Source: Brachyhypopomus gauderio (taxonomy: Eukaryota; Chordata; Actinopteri; Gymnotiformes; Hypopomidae). From it: a DNA stretch of 64,000 bases. The first letter of the stretch is position 1; each line of letters begins with the position of its first letter. The notes beneath the pieces were generated by a model. The model had not been told where the DNA came from, did no database searches, and saw only the letters and a program-made list of their open reading frames with translations. Of this stretch, positions 63,905 through 64,000 are shown one piece after another. The translations under genes and the position numbers were made by a program. The stretch is from contig NC_135218.1 in the NCBI RefSeq assembly GCF_052324685.1, positions 24,716,101 through 24,780,100 on the forward strand. The letters run 5' to 3'.

Positions 63905-64000
63905 AATCAGCCACACACAGTAATTTCATTGAAATTTCATTCCTTCATATCAAAGGCCCTGGTCATTGTGCACAGATCTAAGATATTTTTCAACATCCAA

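Overview
This is a vertebrate, almost certainly teleost fish, genomic window. The evidence is short introns with GT-AG borders, dense (GT)n, (CT)n and (GA)n microsatellites, fish-type SINE, V-SINE and Tc1/mariner relics, and proteins that read as fish orthologues of human genes. The V-SINE-like copy and the repeat near 26.45 kb hint at an otophysan fish (catfish, characin or gymnotiform), but that is inference. All gene models were built by eye from splice sites, reading-frame continuity and remembered human proteins. No alignment was run.

Layout, left to right. 773-16845 (+): rbfox2, 3' part, 11 constitutive-looking coding exons plus one probable alternative exon. Its introns hold two remarkable minisatellites: a 38-bp array carrying TGCATG (the RBFOX binding site) upstream of the 93-nt RRM exon, and a ~4-kb array of a 42-bp unit that repeats the exon 9 splice donor. 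16846-23905: 3'UTR and intergenic DNA. 23906-27527 (+): erp27, a non-catalytic PDI-family protein. 32084-33371 (+): an osteocalcin-2-type Gla protein with a Ser/Asp-rich propeptide. 34419-44544 (+): tom1, 15 exons. 46255-47121 (+): an intronless, divergent noggin-family gene. 47816-49744 (-): hmox1, with five tandem antioxidant response elements in its promoter. 54917-59728 (+): hmgxb4. 61136-63904 (+): a GIMAP/AIG1-type GTPase-like gene, possibly incomplete at the window edge.

Context. hmgxb4, tom1, hmox1 and rbfox2 are also neighbours on human 22q12, so the window is a conserved block. The erp27 plus Gla-protein pair resembles human MGP-ERP27 on 12p. The genes are not an operon and do not share one pathway. 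The main interest is regulatory: three of the tandem repeats copy a functional signal of the gene they sit in (an RBFOX site in rbfox2, a splice donor in rbfox2, an NRF2/MAF site in hmox1). Two further partial duplications copy exon acceptors (erp27 exon 3, tom1 exon 11).
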